From Lysinibacillus sp. (GTDB taxonomy: Bacteria; Bacillota; Bacilli; Bacillales_A; Planococcaceae), in the NCBI GenBank assembly GCA_031181585.1, contig JAPSKP010000030.1, forward strand, positions 1 through 36,415: a DNA stretch of 36,415 bases. The letters run 5' to 3'. Below, piece by piece: positions 1 to 8,823 of the stretch. The notes below the pieces were generated by a model. The model was not told the origin of the DNA. It saw only the letters and a list, made by a program, of their open reading frames with translations, and did no database searches. A program made the position numbers and the translations under genes. The stretch's first letter is position 1; every line of letters begins with the position of its first letter.

Positions 1-152
1 TAAACAACCAAAAAGTCATTCACCGGGATTTCCTGTGGGAGTCGAATATCCGCACACTGATGGATGCAATTGAGGATGAAAAAGCAGTACAGAAAGTCTG
101 CAAGCTGGAACCTAAAAAAGAAATGATAAATATTGACAGTAAGGTTAATTAA
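1..152 (+). CDS. C-terminal end of an upstream gene of the polysaccharide operon (partial)
   Basis: An open frame enters from the left edge (first full codon at base 3) and stops at TAA 150-152, giving about 49 residues. The tail is hydrophilic and starts with HRDFLWESNI. A tryptophan-centred helix followed by a charged tail resembles the end of many glycosyltransferases, but the piece is too short to assign. The stop codon lies one base before the ATG of the next glycosyltransferase, so the two genes are almost certainly cotranscribed. The coding frame is well supported by position and the function is unknown. Confidence 0.55.
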   Translation, partial: NNQKVIHRDFLWESNIRTLMDAIEDEKAVQKVCKLEPKKEMINIDSKVN

Positions 153-153
153 A

Positions 154-1467
154 ATGGAAAAGAAAATTTGTATGTTCGTGTGGAATCACTTTACCAATGA
201 TGCACGCGTGATGCGTGAATGTACCGCCTTATCTGAAGAAGGATATCACGTAGACCTGATATGTATCCATGATCCAAATAATAAATCAATGCCTTTTGTG
301 GAAAGAATTAATGAACGTTTTACGGTTTCGAGAGTACGTCGTTACCCTCATCTCTTGATATGGATGCAGGGAGCTATCCGTACCTTAAAGCAAAATAAAT
401 GGCTGGCTGTGCCGCTGCTCGCTGGCTGGTTAGCTTGTGTATGGTTGTGGCCGCTGCTAACAATTGCTCTCTCGCTTATCAGTTTTGCTTTACTCAAAAC
501 GAAACTGAAAAAAATCGTAATCAATCTTTGTATCCTCATTCGGATGATTAGAAGGGGGATACAAAAAAAGTACGATATTTATCATGCTAATGATTTAAAT
601 ACGCTTCCGCAAGGGATTGCATGTGCAAAACTCAGGTTTAGCCAAAAAAAGCTCGTATATGATTCCCATGAAGTACAAACGAGCCGGACAGGCTATGGCC
701 GAATGCATGCGCAGTTAGAAAAGTATTTTATTAAAAAGGCAGATGCGATGATTGTTGAAAATCATACAAGGGCTAAATACAACAAGGAGTTATACGGCTT
801 TTACCCGAATGTCGTTCACAATTATCCGTTTAAGGCCGTAATTGAGACTGAAAACATAGTAAATTTACATGAATTGTTAGGTTTGAGGAACGAAGAAAAA
901 ATTCTCCTTTACCAAGGAGGTATTCAAACGGGCCGTGGTTTAGACAAATTGATTGAAGCTGTCCCATTGATCAAGGAAGGAATTGTTGTACTAATCGGAG
1001 ATGGAAAGATAAAGGGAGAGCTCATGCACAAAGTAAGAGAAATGCGGCTCGAGGAACGAGTAAAGTTTCTGCCGAAAGTTCCGCTGCAAGATCTGCCCTC
1101 CTATACAGCAAATGCTTATGTAGGGTTCCAGATTTTGAACAATGTGTGCTTCAACCATTATTCTGCATCGTCCAACAAGCTGTTTGAATATATGATGGCG
1201 GGGGTTCCAGTAGTCGCCTGCAGCTTTCCAGAAATCAAAAAGGTCGTAGAAGGGGAGGAAATCGGTCTCTGTATTGATTCCCACAATCCGGCCGAAATTG
1301 CCTGGGCAGTAAATGAGCTGGCGCAAAACCGTGAGAAAAGGGATACCTTTAGCAGAAACGCTATACTCGCAAGACAAAAGTACAATTGGGATCTAGAAAA
1401 GGAAATATTGATTGGACTTTATGACAAGTTAGAGGAGGCAAACAGTAATGTATCAGTTAACAATTGA
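154..1467 (+). CDS. GT4-family glycosyltransferase with an inserted membrane hairpin
   Basis: The protein has 437 residues. The N-terminal Rossmann half opens MEKKICMFVWNHFTNDARVM, with the later motifs YDIYHANDLNTLP and VYDSHE. The C-terminal GT-B half carries LLYQGGIQTGRGLDKLIEA, LIGDG and the donor-binding stretch SSNKLFEYMMAGVPVV. This pattern is typical of retaining GT4 (group 1) enzymes that move a sugar from an NDP donor to a growing glycan at the inner face of the membrane. Residues of about 83-115 form a very hydrophobic Trp-rich stretch inside the N-terminal domain, likely a membrane hairpin. The start ATG 154 has AAGG about 9 bases upstream; an earlier in-frame TTG at 133 is less likely. 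The end overlaps the next gene by 20 bases. Donor and acceptor are unknown. Confidence 0.85.
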   Translation: MEKKICMFVWNHFTNDARVMRECTALSEEGYHVDLICIHDPNNKSMPFVERINERFTVSRVRRYPHLLIWMQGAIRTLKQNKWLAVPLLAGWLACVWLWPLLTIALSLISFALLKTKLKKIVINLCILIRMIRRGIQKKYDIYHANDLNTLPQGIACAKLRFSQKKLVYDSHEVQTSRTGYGRMHAQLEKYFIKKADAMIVENHTRAKYNKELYGFYPNVVHNYPFKAVIETENIVNLHELLGLRNEEKILLYQGGIQTGRGLDKLIEAVPLIKEGIVVLIGDGKIKGELMHKVREMRLEERVKFLPKVPLQDLPSYTANAYVGFQILNNVCFNHYSASSNKLFEYMMAGVPVVACSFPEIKKVVEGEEIGLCIDSHNPAEIAWAVNELAQNREKRDTFSRNAILARQKYNWDLEKEILIGLYDKLEEANSNVSVNN

Positions 1468-2521
1468 TAAACAAACCTATAAAGGCAGCGAACAAAAAAC
1501 GCTCGTTAAATATATTTTCAGTGACATGGATATACAATCACATACGGAAAATGCCAGTATGGATGAGTTAATCTACTTATTCAAAATCGGCAATCGAAGT
1601 GTTATCCATAATTTTGAGTGCAACGAACAAATTTCCATTCCTTTCATCTCCAATAATTTTACGATTCAAAGCATTATCGAAGAGAAAAACCTGCAAGAGC
1701 CGGATGTGATTTTTCTTTATATTAATAATAGAAAAAACTTAATGAAAATCGTAAATAAATTAATTCCCTTCCAAAAGCCAATCATCACATCATCGGCAAG
1801 TGATGACCTGTTGAATGTTTTCCGGGCTAATAATTTTTATGAGTACAGAGAAGGGCTGCTTGATGAAACATTATATTTCCCTTCCTTTTATTCTGAAGTA
1901 GATCAAGAAGACGTATTTTTGAAATTGGGCGCTGCTAGTCCAGCACAGAGACAGGAAGAGTTACCTTCTCAAAAGCTCGAATCCAAAGTAATCGAGCTGG
2001 AGGTATTGAAGGAAATTTCCACACTTCATCGTGAACTTGATTCATTAAAAGGTGAGTTTGCTAAAAAGACAAGTGATACAAATATGCTTATTCAGTCTAT
2101 TCCAGAACAGATTGAATCCTTACAGAAGGAAAAAGTGAATTTGACACAGCAAATGAAGGAATTACAGGAACAGTTAAAAAAGAAAGCAGAGATAGAGAAA
2201 GCGCTCAAGCAGCAAAATAAAGAGCTTGAGGCGAAATATGTAGCAGCAGCTGCACACCATACAGAGCTGCAGGCACAAGTTGAACAGCAAATTGTTGATA
2301 AGCTGCGAATTGTGGATGAAATGGATATCTATATAAACGAGACAACCTTGCTTGTGAACGAGAATCGTTACTTCAAGAGTAAATATGAAGAAATGAGCGG
2401 GAAGTTCAACGATCTTCAAGAGCGGTACCTGGTATTAGAAGGAAGATATGAGGCGTTAAAAAATTCAAAGCTAGGCAAGCTGACATTGAAATACTGGGGA
2501 CTTAAAAACAAAAGGAGATAA
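1448..2521 (+). CDS. Coiled-coil protein of the polysaccharide operon, unknown function
   Basis: The protein has 357 residues and I recognise no catalytic family. Residues 1 to about 155 form a mixed alpha/beta domain with no clear motif. Residues of about 170-335 are rich in Glu, Lys, Gln and Leu in heptad-like spacing, which predicts a long coiled coil. The C-terminus (NSKLGKLTLKYWGLKNKRR) is basic and aromatic, a tail often seen on proteins from glycosyltransferase loci and possibly membrane-associating. The start ATG 1448 has an excellent AGAGGAGG site at 1432-1439 and lies inside the previous gene, so translation is probably coupled. By analogy with coiled-coil chain-length rulers and scaffolds in other polysaccharide systems, it may organise the neighbouring transferases; that is inference only. 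No signal peptide or clear membrane segment is visible. Confidence 0.75.
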   Translation: MYQLTIDKQTYKGSEQKTLVKYIFSDMDIQSHTENASMDELIYLFKIGNRSVIHNFECNEQISIPFISNNFTIQSIIEEKNLQEPDVIFLYINNRKNLMKIVNKLIPFQKPIITSSASDDLLNVFRANNFYEYREGLLDETLYFPSFYSEVDQEDVFLKLGAASPAQRQEELPSQKLESKVIELEVLKEISTLHRELDSLKGEFAKKTSDTNMLIQSIPEQIESLQKEKVNLTQQMKELQEQLKKKAEIEKALKQQNKELEAKYVAAAAHHTELQAQVEQQIVDKLRIVDEMDIYINETTLLVNENRYFKSKYEEMSGKFNDLQERYLVLEGRYEALKNSKLGKLTLKYWGLKNKRR

Positions 2522-2526
2522 TAGTG

Positions 2527-4629
2527 ATGCAATTAATTGAAGACAAAAAACTTGAATTTCAAGAGCTGAGAAAGAAATTAGTCGAGCAGCTATACACTAT
2601 TAATCCAAGCTTTGACGGGTGTAAACTGGCAAGCGTACTGGATCTCCAATTTTCTGCGGATAAATTCAGCAGAAATGAGCACGTACAAGTTACAAATGAA
2701 GAAAATGGTATTGCTATTAAATGCAATTATGAAGAGAAAGCATTCGGCTACTCCTACTTCGTTGATCTGGACATGCTGGATCAAATCAAAAATGTTTTGA
2801 AAGAGCATGAGGAAGTAGCCGTCAAATTTAAAATGTATCAAGAAGAGCAGACAAATACGGAAGTCCATCTCATCCTTTTATATGAAGATGGAGACCGGAA
2901 GAGCTACCGCTTATTGGGGGATAATTTCAATTACCTGAAGGCGACAAATAAGGAGAAATTGACCGGTATTAAGTTTGGGATTCGTACGACTGGAAAAGGC
3001 TATGTCTATATTCAAAATCCGTTCCTGTATACGGTCAGCCGTGATTCAAATAGTAATAAGGTGAAGAGAATCGACAAAGAAATTAAACAGTTCAATGTCA
3101 TTTTTATCGGAGATGAATTTACAACGAGAAGCTTTGAACCAGAATTTAATCTGATCAAAGTGCAGCCATACAAATGGAAGGGCGAGCTGAATGCTAACAA
3201 CATCGACCTGTTCTTCTGTGAATCTGCATGGGTCGGCAATGATGGCCATTGGAAGAACATGGTTGGCACAAAAGGACCGCGGAATAACTCGCATTTATTA
3301 GAGCTGGTGAGATGGTGTAAAAATAATGATATCCCTACGGTTTTTTGGAATAAAGAAGATCCGTTCCATTATGACGTATTCATCGAAACGGCAAAGCATT
3401 TTGATTACGTATTTACGACGGATTCCACATCCATCGAGCACTATCAAAAAGACGGCTGTGGAAATGTAGATGTATTTCCGTTCGCGGCACAGCCGAAATT
3501 TCATAACCCAATTGAAAAATACGATCGAAAGGAAAAGGTCGTATTTGCCGGAGCGTATTATGGAGACAAATTCCCTGAGCGTACAGAAGTTATGAATAAT
3601 ATGATTGAAATTTCCGGTAAATACGGGTTGGAAATCTTCGACCGAAATTACAATAATCCTGAATCACCGAATCAGTTCCCTGATCGCTTCAAGGATTATA
3701 TCGTTGGCACACTGCGCGGGGATGAAATTGACTACGCATATAAAGGCTATAAAATTGCCCTGAATGTTAATAGTATTGTAGATTCACCAACGATGTTCGC
3801 AAGACGTGTATTTGAAATACTGGCATCTAATACACCGGTTGTCAGCTCGAAATCACTCGGTATTGAAACTATGTTCGGTGATCTCGTTGTTGCATCAAAT
3901 GATTTCGATCAGCTGCAGACACGCATTTCAAACTATTTTGAGGACCGTGAGTATTACGAGAAATCAAGGTTGCTTGGCTTACGCAAAGTGTTGCAGGAAC
4001 ATACGTATGAAGCACGAATCGTACGGATGCTGGATTTCATGAAGATTGAATACAAGCAGGCTGAAGCAGATATAGCGGTAATAGGTATCGTGAGGTCAAG
4101 AGATGATTATGAAAGCTTGATGGCACAGTACGAGCGACAAACGTATGTCCATAAGAAATGCATTATCCTGCTTGACATCTTCCCGGGCTATTTGGAAATT
4201 TTCAATACACATAATCAAGGAAACATCAGCACATTCCTGCTGGATTATATGCATCATTACAATTCAATCGAGCAAATGGTCGGGGCAAAATACATTGCCT
4301 TCTTTAACTCAGTTCATTATTACGGAGAAAATTACCTGACGGATTTAATGCTGGCGACAAAGTATGTACCAGATGCTCATGTGATGAAGGCCGGCGGTGA
4401 GCAGTATAGATTCTCTACTTGCGGCTATCTCGATAAAGGGATTCTGAAGGTAGAACAACTCTTTACGAAAAATCCGAATGAGTTAATGGAGTGCTTGTCT
4501 CAGGATTGTGAAATCAGTAAATGGTTTACAAACGGTTCTCAATTTTTCTACATCGATGGTTTTAACTTCATTGAAAACTATCAAGGTGTAAAAGAGATTG
4601 AAGCGGAAATTCAATATAAGATGGTATAG
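2527..4629 (+). CDS. CgeB-like glycosyltransferase with extra N- and C-terminal domains
   Basis: The protein has 700 residues in three parts. Residues 1 to about 165 are beta-rich and may bind carbohydrate. The middle, about 185-515, is a GT-B transferase of the CgeB/spore maturation glycosyltransferase type: DLFFCESAWVG, IPTVFWNKEDPFHYD, FAGAYYGDKFPER, then FARRVFEILASNTPVVSS in the donor site. The rest, about 520-700, has a fold-like pattern IAVIGIVRSRDDYESLMAQ resembling the head of a GT2-type domain, but no convincing DXD motif is visible. In Bacillus, CgeB acts in spore-surface glycosylation; here the setting is a surface-polymer operon. ATG 2527 follows AGGAG at 2513-2517, and an adjacent GTG at 2524 is an equally placed alternative. 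The previous gene ends 5 bases upstream. Donor and linkage are unknown. Confidence 0.83.
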   Translation: MQLIEDKKLEFQELRKKLVEQLYTINPSFDGCKLASVLDLQFSADKFSRNEHVQVTNEENGIAIKCNYEEKAFGYSYFVDLDMLDQIKNVLKEHEEVAVKFKMYQEEQTNTEVHLILLYEDGDRKSYRLLGDNFNYLKATNKEKLTGIKFGIRTTGKGYVYIQNPFLYTVSRDSNSNKVKRIDKEIKQFNVIFIGDEFTTRSFEPEFNLIKVQPYKWKGELNANNIDLFFCESAWVGNDGHWKNMVGTKGPRNNSHLLELVRWCKNNDIPTVFWNKEDPFHYDVFIETAKHFDYVFTTDSTSIEHYQKDGCGNVDVFPFAAQPKFHNPIEKYDRKEKVVFAGAYYGDKFPERTEVMNNMIEISGKYGLEIFDRNYNNPESPNQFPDRFKDYIVGTLRGDEIDYAYKGYKIALNVNSIVDSPTMFARRVFEILASNTPVVSSKSLGIETMFGDLVVASNDFDQLQTRISNYFEDREYYEKSRLLGLRKVLQEHTYEARIVRMLDFMKIEYKQAEADIAVIGIVRSRDDYESLMAQYERQTYVHKKCIILLDIFPGYLEIFNTHNQGNISTFLLDYMHHYNSIEQMVGAKYIAFFNSVHYYGENYLTDLMLATKYVPDAHVMKAGGEQYRFSTCGYLDKGILKVEQLFTKNPNELMECLSQDCEISKWFTNGSQFFYIDGFNFIENYQGVKEIEAEIQYKMV

Positions 4630-4636
4630 GTGAATT

Positions 4637-5647
4637 ATGAGAAAAATAGCTTTTATAGGACATGACTTGAAGTTTATCAATCATATTATCGACTACTTCG
4701 ATGCACATTCGGAATATGAGGTGAAGAAGGACGAATGGCAGGGCCATGAAGCACATAGTGAAGCAAGAAGCCTGGAGATTGTAGAGTGGGCAGATATCCT
4801 GTTCTGTGAATGGGGGCTTGGTAATGTTATTTGGTACCAGGAGAGAAAAAAAGAGCATCAGAAACTCATCGTGCGTCTTCACCGTTTTGAAATGGACACG
4901 AAGTATGTGAAAATGTTCGACTACACAAAAATTGATATGTGTATCGCGATTTCTCCTTATATATTTGAAGAGTTTTATAGAGTGGCTAAAGTGCCAAGGG
5001 AAAAAATGAAAGTTATTTTCAATGCCGTAGATACGGAACGTTTCAATAAACCGAAAAAGGCGAAGGCAAGTTTCCACCTGGGCATCATTGGCTACGTACC
5101 GAAGCTAAAACGCCTGGACCGGGCAATCGATATTTTTGAAAAGCTCTACGCAAAGGATTCCCGCTATAAGCTGTTTATCAAGGGCAAGCACCCGAAGGAT
5201 TTCGGCTGGGTATGGGATAATACCGAGCAGCGCGGGTATTATGAAGCAATCTTTAAGCGTATCGACAAGTCGAATTATAAAAAGAATGTAGTATTTGAAG
5301 GCTGGGGGGATGTAGCAGAATGGCTGCAAAATATCGGCTATGTTCTTTCGGTCAGTGATTACGAAAGCTTCCATATGGCCCCGATAGAAGGGATGGCTTC
5401 AGGGGCCGTACCAGTAGTACTAAGAAGGGAAGGAGTAAATACGATCTTCCCGCAGCAGTTTATTGTTGAAACTCATGATGAAGCAGTAGAGTCAATCTTG
5501 CAAACCCAATTAGCCGATGTAGATATGCTGAAAGACTTTATTTCCTCAAATTATGGTCTAGAGGTCGTCTGCAGGGAAATAGAAGAAGTACTGAACGATC
5601 AAAATCCGAATAAGACAGCGGGTGAAATACATGAAAGCATTACTTAA
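4637..5647 (+). CDS. GT4-like glycosyltransferase
   Basis: The protein has 336 residues. The N-terminal half starts MRKIAFIGHDLKFINHIID and includes WADILFCEWGLGN. Residues of about 88-130 contain LHRFEMD and the typical linker phrase VIFNAVDTERF. The C-terminal half has LGIIGYVPKLKRLDRAIDIF, VFEGWGD, then VSDYESFHMAPIEGMASGAVPVV, which matches the E-x7-E-like donor site of GT4 enzymes. It probably adds one sugar of the repeat unit in the cytoplasm. AGGTGA precedes ATG 4637. The gene starts 7 bases after the CgeB-like gene and its end overlaps the next gene by 17 bases. No membrane segment is visible. The substrate cannot be read from the sequence. Confidence 0.85.
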   Translation: MRKIAFIGHDLKFINHIIDYFDAHSEYEVKKDEWQGHEAHSEARSLEIVEWADILFCEWGLGNVIWYQERKKEHQKLIVRLHRFEMDTKYVKMFDYTKIDMCIAISPYIFEEFYRVAKVPREKMKVIFNAVDTERFNKPKKAKASFHLGIIGYVPKLKRLDRAIDIFEKLYAKDSRYKLFIKGKHPKDFGWVWDNTEQRGYYEAIFKRIDKSNYKKNVVFEGWGDVAEWLQNIGYVLSVSDYESFHMAPIEGMASGAVPVVLRREGVNTIFPQQFIVETHDEAVESILQTQLADVDMLKDFISSNYGLEVVCREIEEVLNDQNPNKTAGEIHESIT

Positions 5648-6653
5648 AAACGAACAAATATTTAATAGCAAACGGAAAGTTAAATATTTATTTATCCCTT
5701 CCAGGAAGAAAACCGAGCATTTGGTTGTCATGTTTTCCGGCTTTAATCCAATCGGGACACCGCCAGCCTATAATTATATCCGCACACTACAGCATGTGGA
5801 TGTAAATAAGCTGTATATTCTTGATGACTACAGCAGCAGAGGCTGTTACTATCTCGGAGAAAACAGAGTATTCGATGTAGAGGAATCGGTTTATGCATTG
5901 ATCCGACAGATCGCTTCGGACAACAGTGTAAAGGATGAAAATATTATCTGCTGCGGTTCAAGTAAAGGAGGGTATGCCGCTTTGTACTATTCCATCAAAT
6001 ACGAATTCGGACATGCAATTGTTGCAGCGCCGCAGACGTATCTTGGGCGGTATTTATATAATGCCGGGGAATATCCGACGTTAGAGTATATAGCAGGAGG
6101 GGTATCCCAGGCAGACGTGGCGTTTTGTAATGATCTTTTATTTGACCTTGTGAGAAAAGCAAGAAAGGTGCCGCAAATGATGATCCATGTTGGTCGCGGG
6201 GATCATCATTACAAAGGACATGTCCTGCCCTTTATTGAACACTTGGAACAGCACGGCTTCTCATGTGAGCTGGATGTCGGTGAGTTTGCAAACCACGGAG
6301 AGGTAAGCTTTTATCAAAAATTACTTGTTTCAAAAATGAAGGAGATTGTTCCGTTTTTGGAGGATCCATTGGAAATTACGTCATTTATAGTAGAGCAGGA
6401 TCATCATGAATTCTTACTCAGCACACAAAGCAATCGAGAAGTCCAATATGCCTGGTATATTTTCAAAGATAAGGAAAAGGTGAAGGCCTTCTCGTATACA
6501 GATAGCGATACACTGCGTTTTATAGCAGTTGAATCCGGTTGTTACCATTTCGTATCGTTTGTTAAAGACACGGATAATCGGATTGTGTATCGAAAGTCCA
6601 GTGAATACAAAGTTGAAATCTCCTCTGGGCAATTCCAGGGAATCGATGGCTGA
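5631..6653 (+). CDS. Alpha/beta-hydrolase (Asp2-like) with C-terminal beta module
   Basis: The protein has 340 residues. Residues 1 to about 245 form an alpha/beta-hydrolase domain. The nucleophile elbow is G-S-S-K-G-G (109-114), so Ser111 is the likely nucleophile, with Asp191 in GRGDHHY and His222 in ANHGEVSFY as triad partners. This order, and lack of a signal peptide, fits cytoplasmic glycan O-acyltransferase/esterase-like proteins such as Asp2 of the accessory Sec system. Residues of about 252-335 form a separate beta-rich module of the triple-tyrosine (Y_Y_Y) kind, with YAWYIFKDKEKVKAFSY and YHFVSFVKD. ATG 5631 is preceded by GGGTGA with 6-base spacing; a GTG at 5622 is a weaker alternative. 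It may acylate or deacylate the polymer before export. The exact reaction is unknown. Confidence 0.72.
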   Translation: MKALLKNEQIFNSKRKVKYLFIPSRKKTEHLVVMFSGFNPIGTPPAYNYIRTLQHVDVNKLYILDDYSSRGCYYLGENRVFDVEESVYALIRQIASDNSVKDENIICCGSSKGGYAALYYSIKYEFGHAIVAAPQTYLGRYLYNAGEYPTLEYIAGGVSQADVAFCNDLLFDLVRKARKVPQMMIHVGRGDHHYKGHVLPFIEHLEQHGFSCELDVGEFANHGEVSFYQKLLVSKMKEIVPFLEDPLEITSFIVEQDHHEFLLSTQSNREVQYAWYIFKDKEKVKAFSYTDSDTLRFIAVESGCYHFVSFVKDTDNRIVYRKSSEYKVEISSGQFQGIDG

Positions 6654-6683
6654 ATTGAAAAAAGGCAAGAAGGGTGTGAAGAG

Positions 6684-8810
6684 ATGACTACTTTAACTAT
6701 ATTAGGCGGATGTACAACAAGAGATGTATTGGAATGTGCGCCGAATAACTTTGAACTGAGCGAATACTTCGCCCGCACCTCCATCATTAGTACGATGTCA
6801 ACAGCCGCCGACATCGATCATTCCTTGATTGATTTGTCATCAAGCTTCCAAAAAAGATGTGTGATGCGGGACATCTCCAAAACTTTTTTCAGTGAGCTTG
6901 AAAAGAAGAGGGGCCAGTATATAGCAATTGATTTCATTTCGGAGCGGCTGAATTTAGTGAAGGTTGGAGACTCCTACATCACTCGTTCCAATGAACTGGT
7001 GAAATCGAAGGTGCTTGAGAAACTGAAGGACTACCAGATTGTCAAAAAGCTGGATGATAGCATGCAAAAGTTATGGAAAGAAAATGCGCTGCAGTTCTTC
7101 CAGAAACTAAAAGGTTACTTTGGAAACAATATTATTATCCACAAAACGAAATGGAGACATGATTATCTCGATACAGATGGGGCTGTTCAGGCATTTCCAA
7201 ATGTAGAAGAAATCGAGCTTCGAAATGAAGAGCTGGATAACTATTATACATTCGTTGAGAAACATTTCCCAGAGTTCATTTTTATCGATATGACGGACAA
7301 TCGTTATTATGCAAGTGCATCTCATAAGTGGGGGTTAGCCCCTTATCATTTCGAGGATCACTATTATCATAGCCTTCTGCAAAAACTCGCTGAAATAACG
7401 GATACATGGGCTTCTTCAATCTATGAAAAAACAATCAATGGAAGGAAGCTGCAGCTATTCTTCAACACGGTGATTCGGCCTGAAGGAAATCGAGTACCGA
7501 CATTGAATGGAAGTATTTTTACTGGGGAACATGGAACAGACATAGGAGACTGCGACTATTTTGAGGCGATACCAAAATTTAAGGAAACGAATAAGGTTTT
7601 ACAGCGCCTTTTCGCTCTATTAAATGAAGCTGTTCAATGTGGCAAAACAGAAAACTTTCAAGAGATCGATACGAATCTAGCAGAGCTGCTAAGTAAAATG
7701 GAAGATGAAACAGAAGAGGATCTTTTCAGAAATTCTTCCTATTTAACGGGGATGCTTATCACCTTGCTCGTACGCTATGATTTTCTAACAGGGAGCCGCC
7801 AACACGGAGAAGTAATACGGCAATTAGCTGAAATGCTCTGCATACAAAAGCGGCCTCTTCCTAATCAGGAAGATAAACAGCTGTATACAACACTTTACCA
7901 TCAAGAGCCGCTGTTTGATCTGCCGTCGAATGTCATGGCAGTATTTGCTCTGCAGGATGTCCGGCAATATACGAAAGATGCACGATACGCCTCGTTGTAC
8001 AATGAAGGAAAAGAGCAGCTGGTAAAGGTCTTGCCCCTTTATGAGTTGGGGGGGATGACAGCCGAAAATCTCCACCATATATTGAATGACGGCAGCCCTC
8101 CTGAATACAGTGCCGGTTTCCATTTATTGAATGCTGAGTATTTATCACTTCTTTGTTCTGTTGAAGAGGATGAGCGCTTAAAAGAGGTGGCAGAAAGGTG
8201 GCTGTCCTACGTAGAAGGGGCTGAGGCCTACCCCGACTTTCAAGACACAAGCTTTCGTCTGATGACAGGCGCGGAAGATATGACAGAGCAATCATCCATA
8301 CAGTTGAACGGCTCATCTGCCCGGTTTGAAATAAGCTGCAACGATGTTTGGATGACCTCTGCCTGCATTACTAGTAAGGGTCAGCCTGATCAGGTAGTGC
8401 TTGATACATTTGAAAAGAGTTTTTCTTTTGTCTTTAACAAGATGGAGTATATACTGACGATTCAATTGAGGGATCGATTTAATAACCGGTTTGAAAAATC
8501 ATATGAACTCATTAGCGGAGAGTTGGAAGAAGAGAGATTTATGAACCTGCTGAAAAATCTAGAGGATAATACGTCTGTTTCGCTTAACGAGGACAAGCTG
8601 GATATACAGGTGAATAGACCATTGCAGGATGCGTCGTACGCGTACTATGTCATCATTAACGATCAGGTAATTCATAAAGAATGGTATAGCAGGAATACCC
8701 ATTTCCAGTTCCCAGTGACTCAACGTGAAGAAGTAGAAACGGCAAAGTGCGTTGTCTTTGTAAAAAAAGGTGCGCTCAAAAAAAATTACACATTAACTGT
8801 AAATGTATAG
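6684..8810 (+). CDS. Multidomain protein: DUF6270/SGNH-like head, epimerase-like toroid, beta tail
   Basis: The protein has 708 residues. Residues 1 to about 245 match the DUF6270 style seen in polysaccharide loci: LGGCTTRDVLE at the N-terminus, YFARTSIIS, FIFIDMTDNRYYASASHKWG, then APYHFEDHYYH. The layout resembles SGNH hydrolases, but the expected GSC is GGC here (residues 8-10). Residues of about 345-500 are alpha-helical with repeats like YLTGMLITLLVRYDFLTGS and AGFHLLNAEYLSLL plus ERWLSYVEG, close in style to the alpha-toroid of D-glucuronyl C5-epimerases. Residues of about 535-708 are beta-rich, ending in a module similar to that of the preceding gene. No signal peptide is visible. The next gene is UDP-ManNAc dehydrogenase, so a role on a uronate-containing polymer is attractive but unproven. 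ATG 6684 has AAGGG about 10 bases upstream. Confidence 0.7.
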   Translation: MTTLTILGGCTTRDVLECAPNNFELSEYFARTSIISTMSTAADIDHSLIDLSSSFQKRCVMRDISKTFFSELEKKRGQYIAIDFISERLNLVKVGDSYITRSNELVKSKVLEKLKDYQIVKKLDDSMQKLWKENALQFFQKLKGYFGNNIIIHKTKWRHDYLDTDGAVQAFPNVEEIELRNEELDNYYTFVEKHFPEFIFIDMTDNRYYASASHKWGLAPYHFEDHYYHSLLQKLAEITDTWASSIYEKTINGRKLQLFFNTVIRPEGNRVPTLNGSIFTGEHGTDIGDCDYFEAIPKFKETNKVLQRLFALLNEAVQCGKTENFQEIDTNLAELLSKMEDETEEDLFRNSSYLTGMLITLLVRYDFLTGSRQHGEVIRQLAEMLCIQKRPLPNQEDKQLYTTLYHQEPLFDLPSNVMAVFALQDVRQYTKDARYASLYNEGKEQLVKVLPLYELGGMTAENLHHILNDGSPPEYSAGFHLLNAEYLSLLCSVEEDERLKEVAERWLSYVEGAEAYPDFQDTSFRLMTGAEDMTEQSSIQLNGSSARFEISCNDVWMTSACITSKGQPDQVVLDTFEKSFSFVFNKMEYILTIQLRDRFNNRFEKSYELISGELEEERFMNLLKNLEDNTSVSLNEDKLDIQVNRPLQDASYAYYVIINDQVIHKEWYSRNTHFQFPVTQREEVETAKCVVFVKKGALKKNYTLTVNV

Positions 8811-8823
8811 GAGAGATTTCGCA

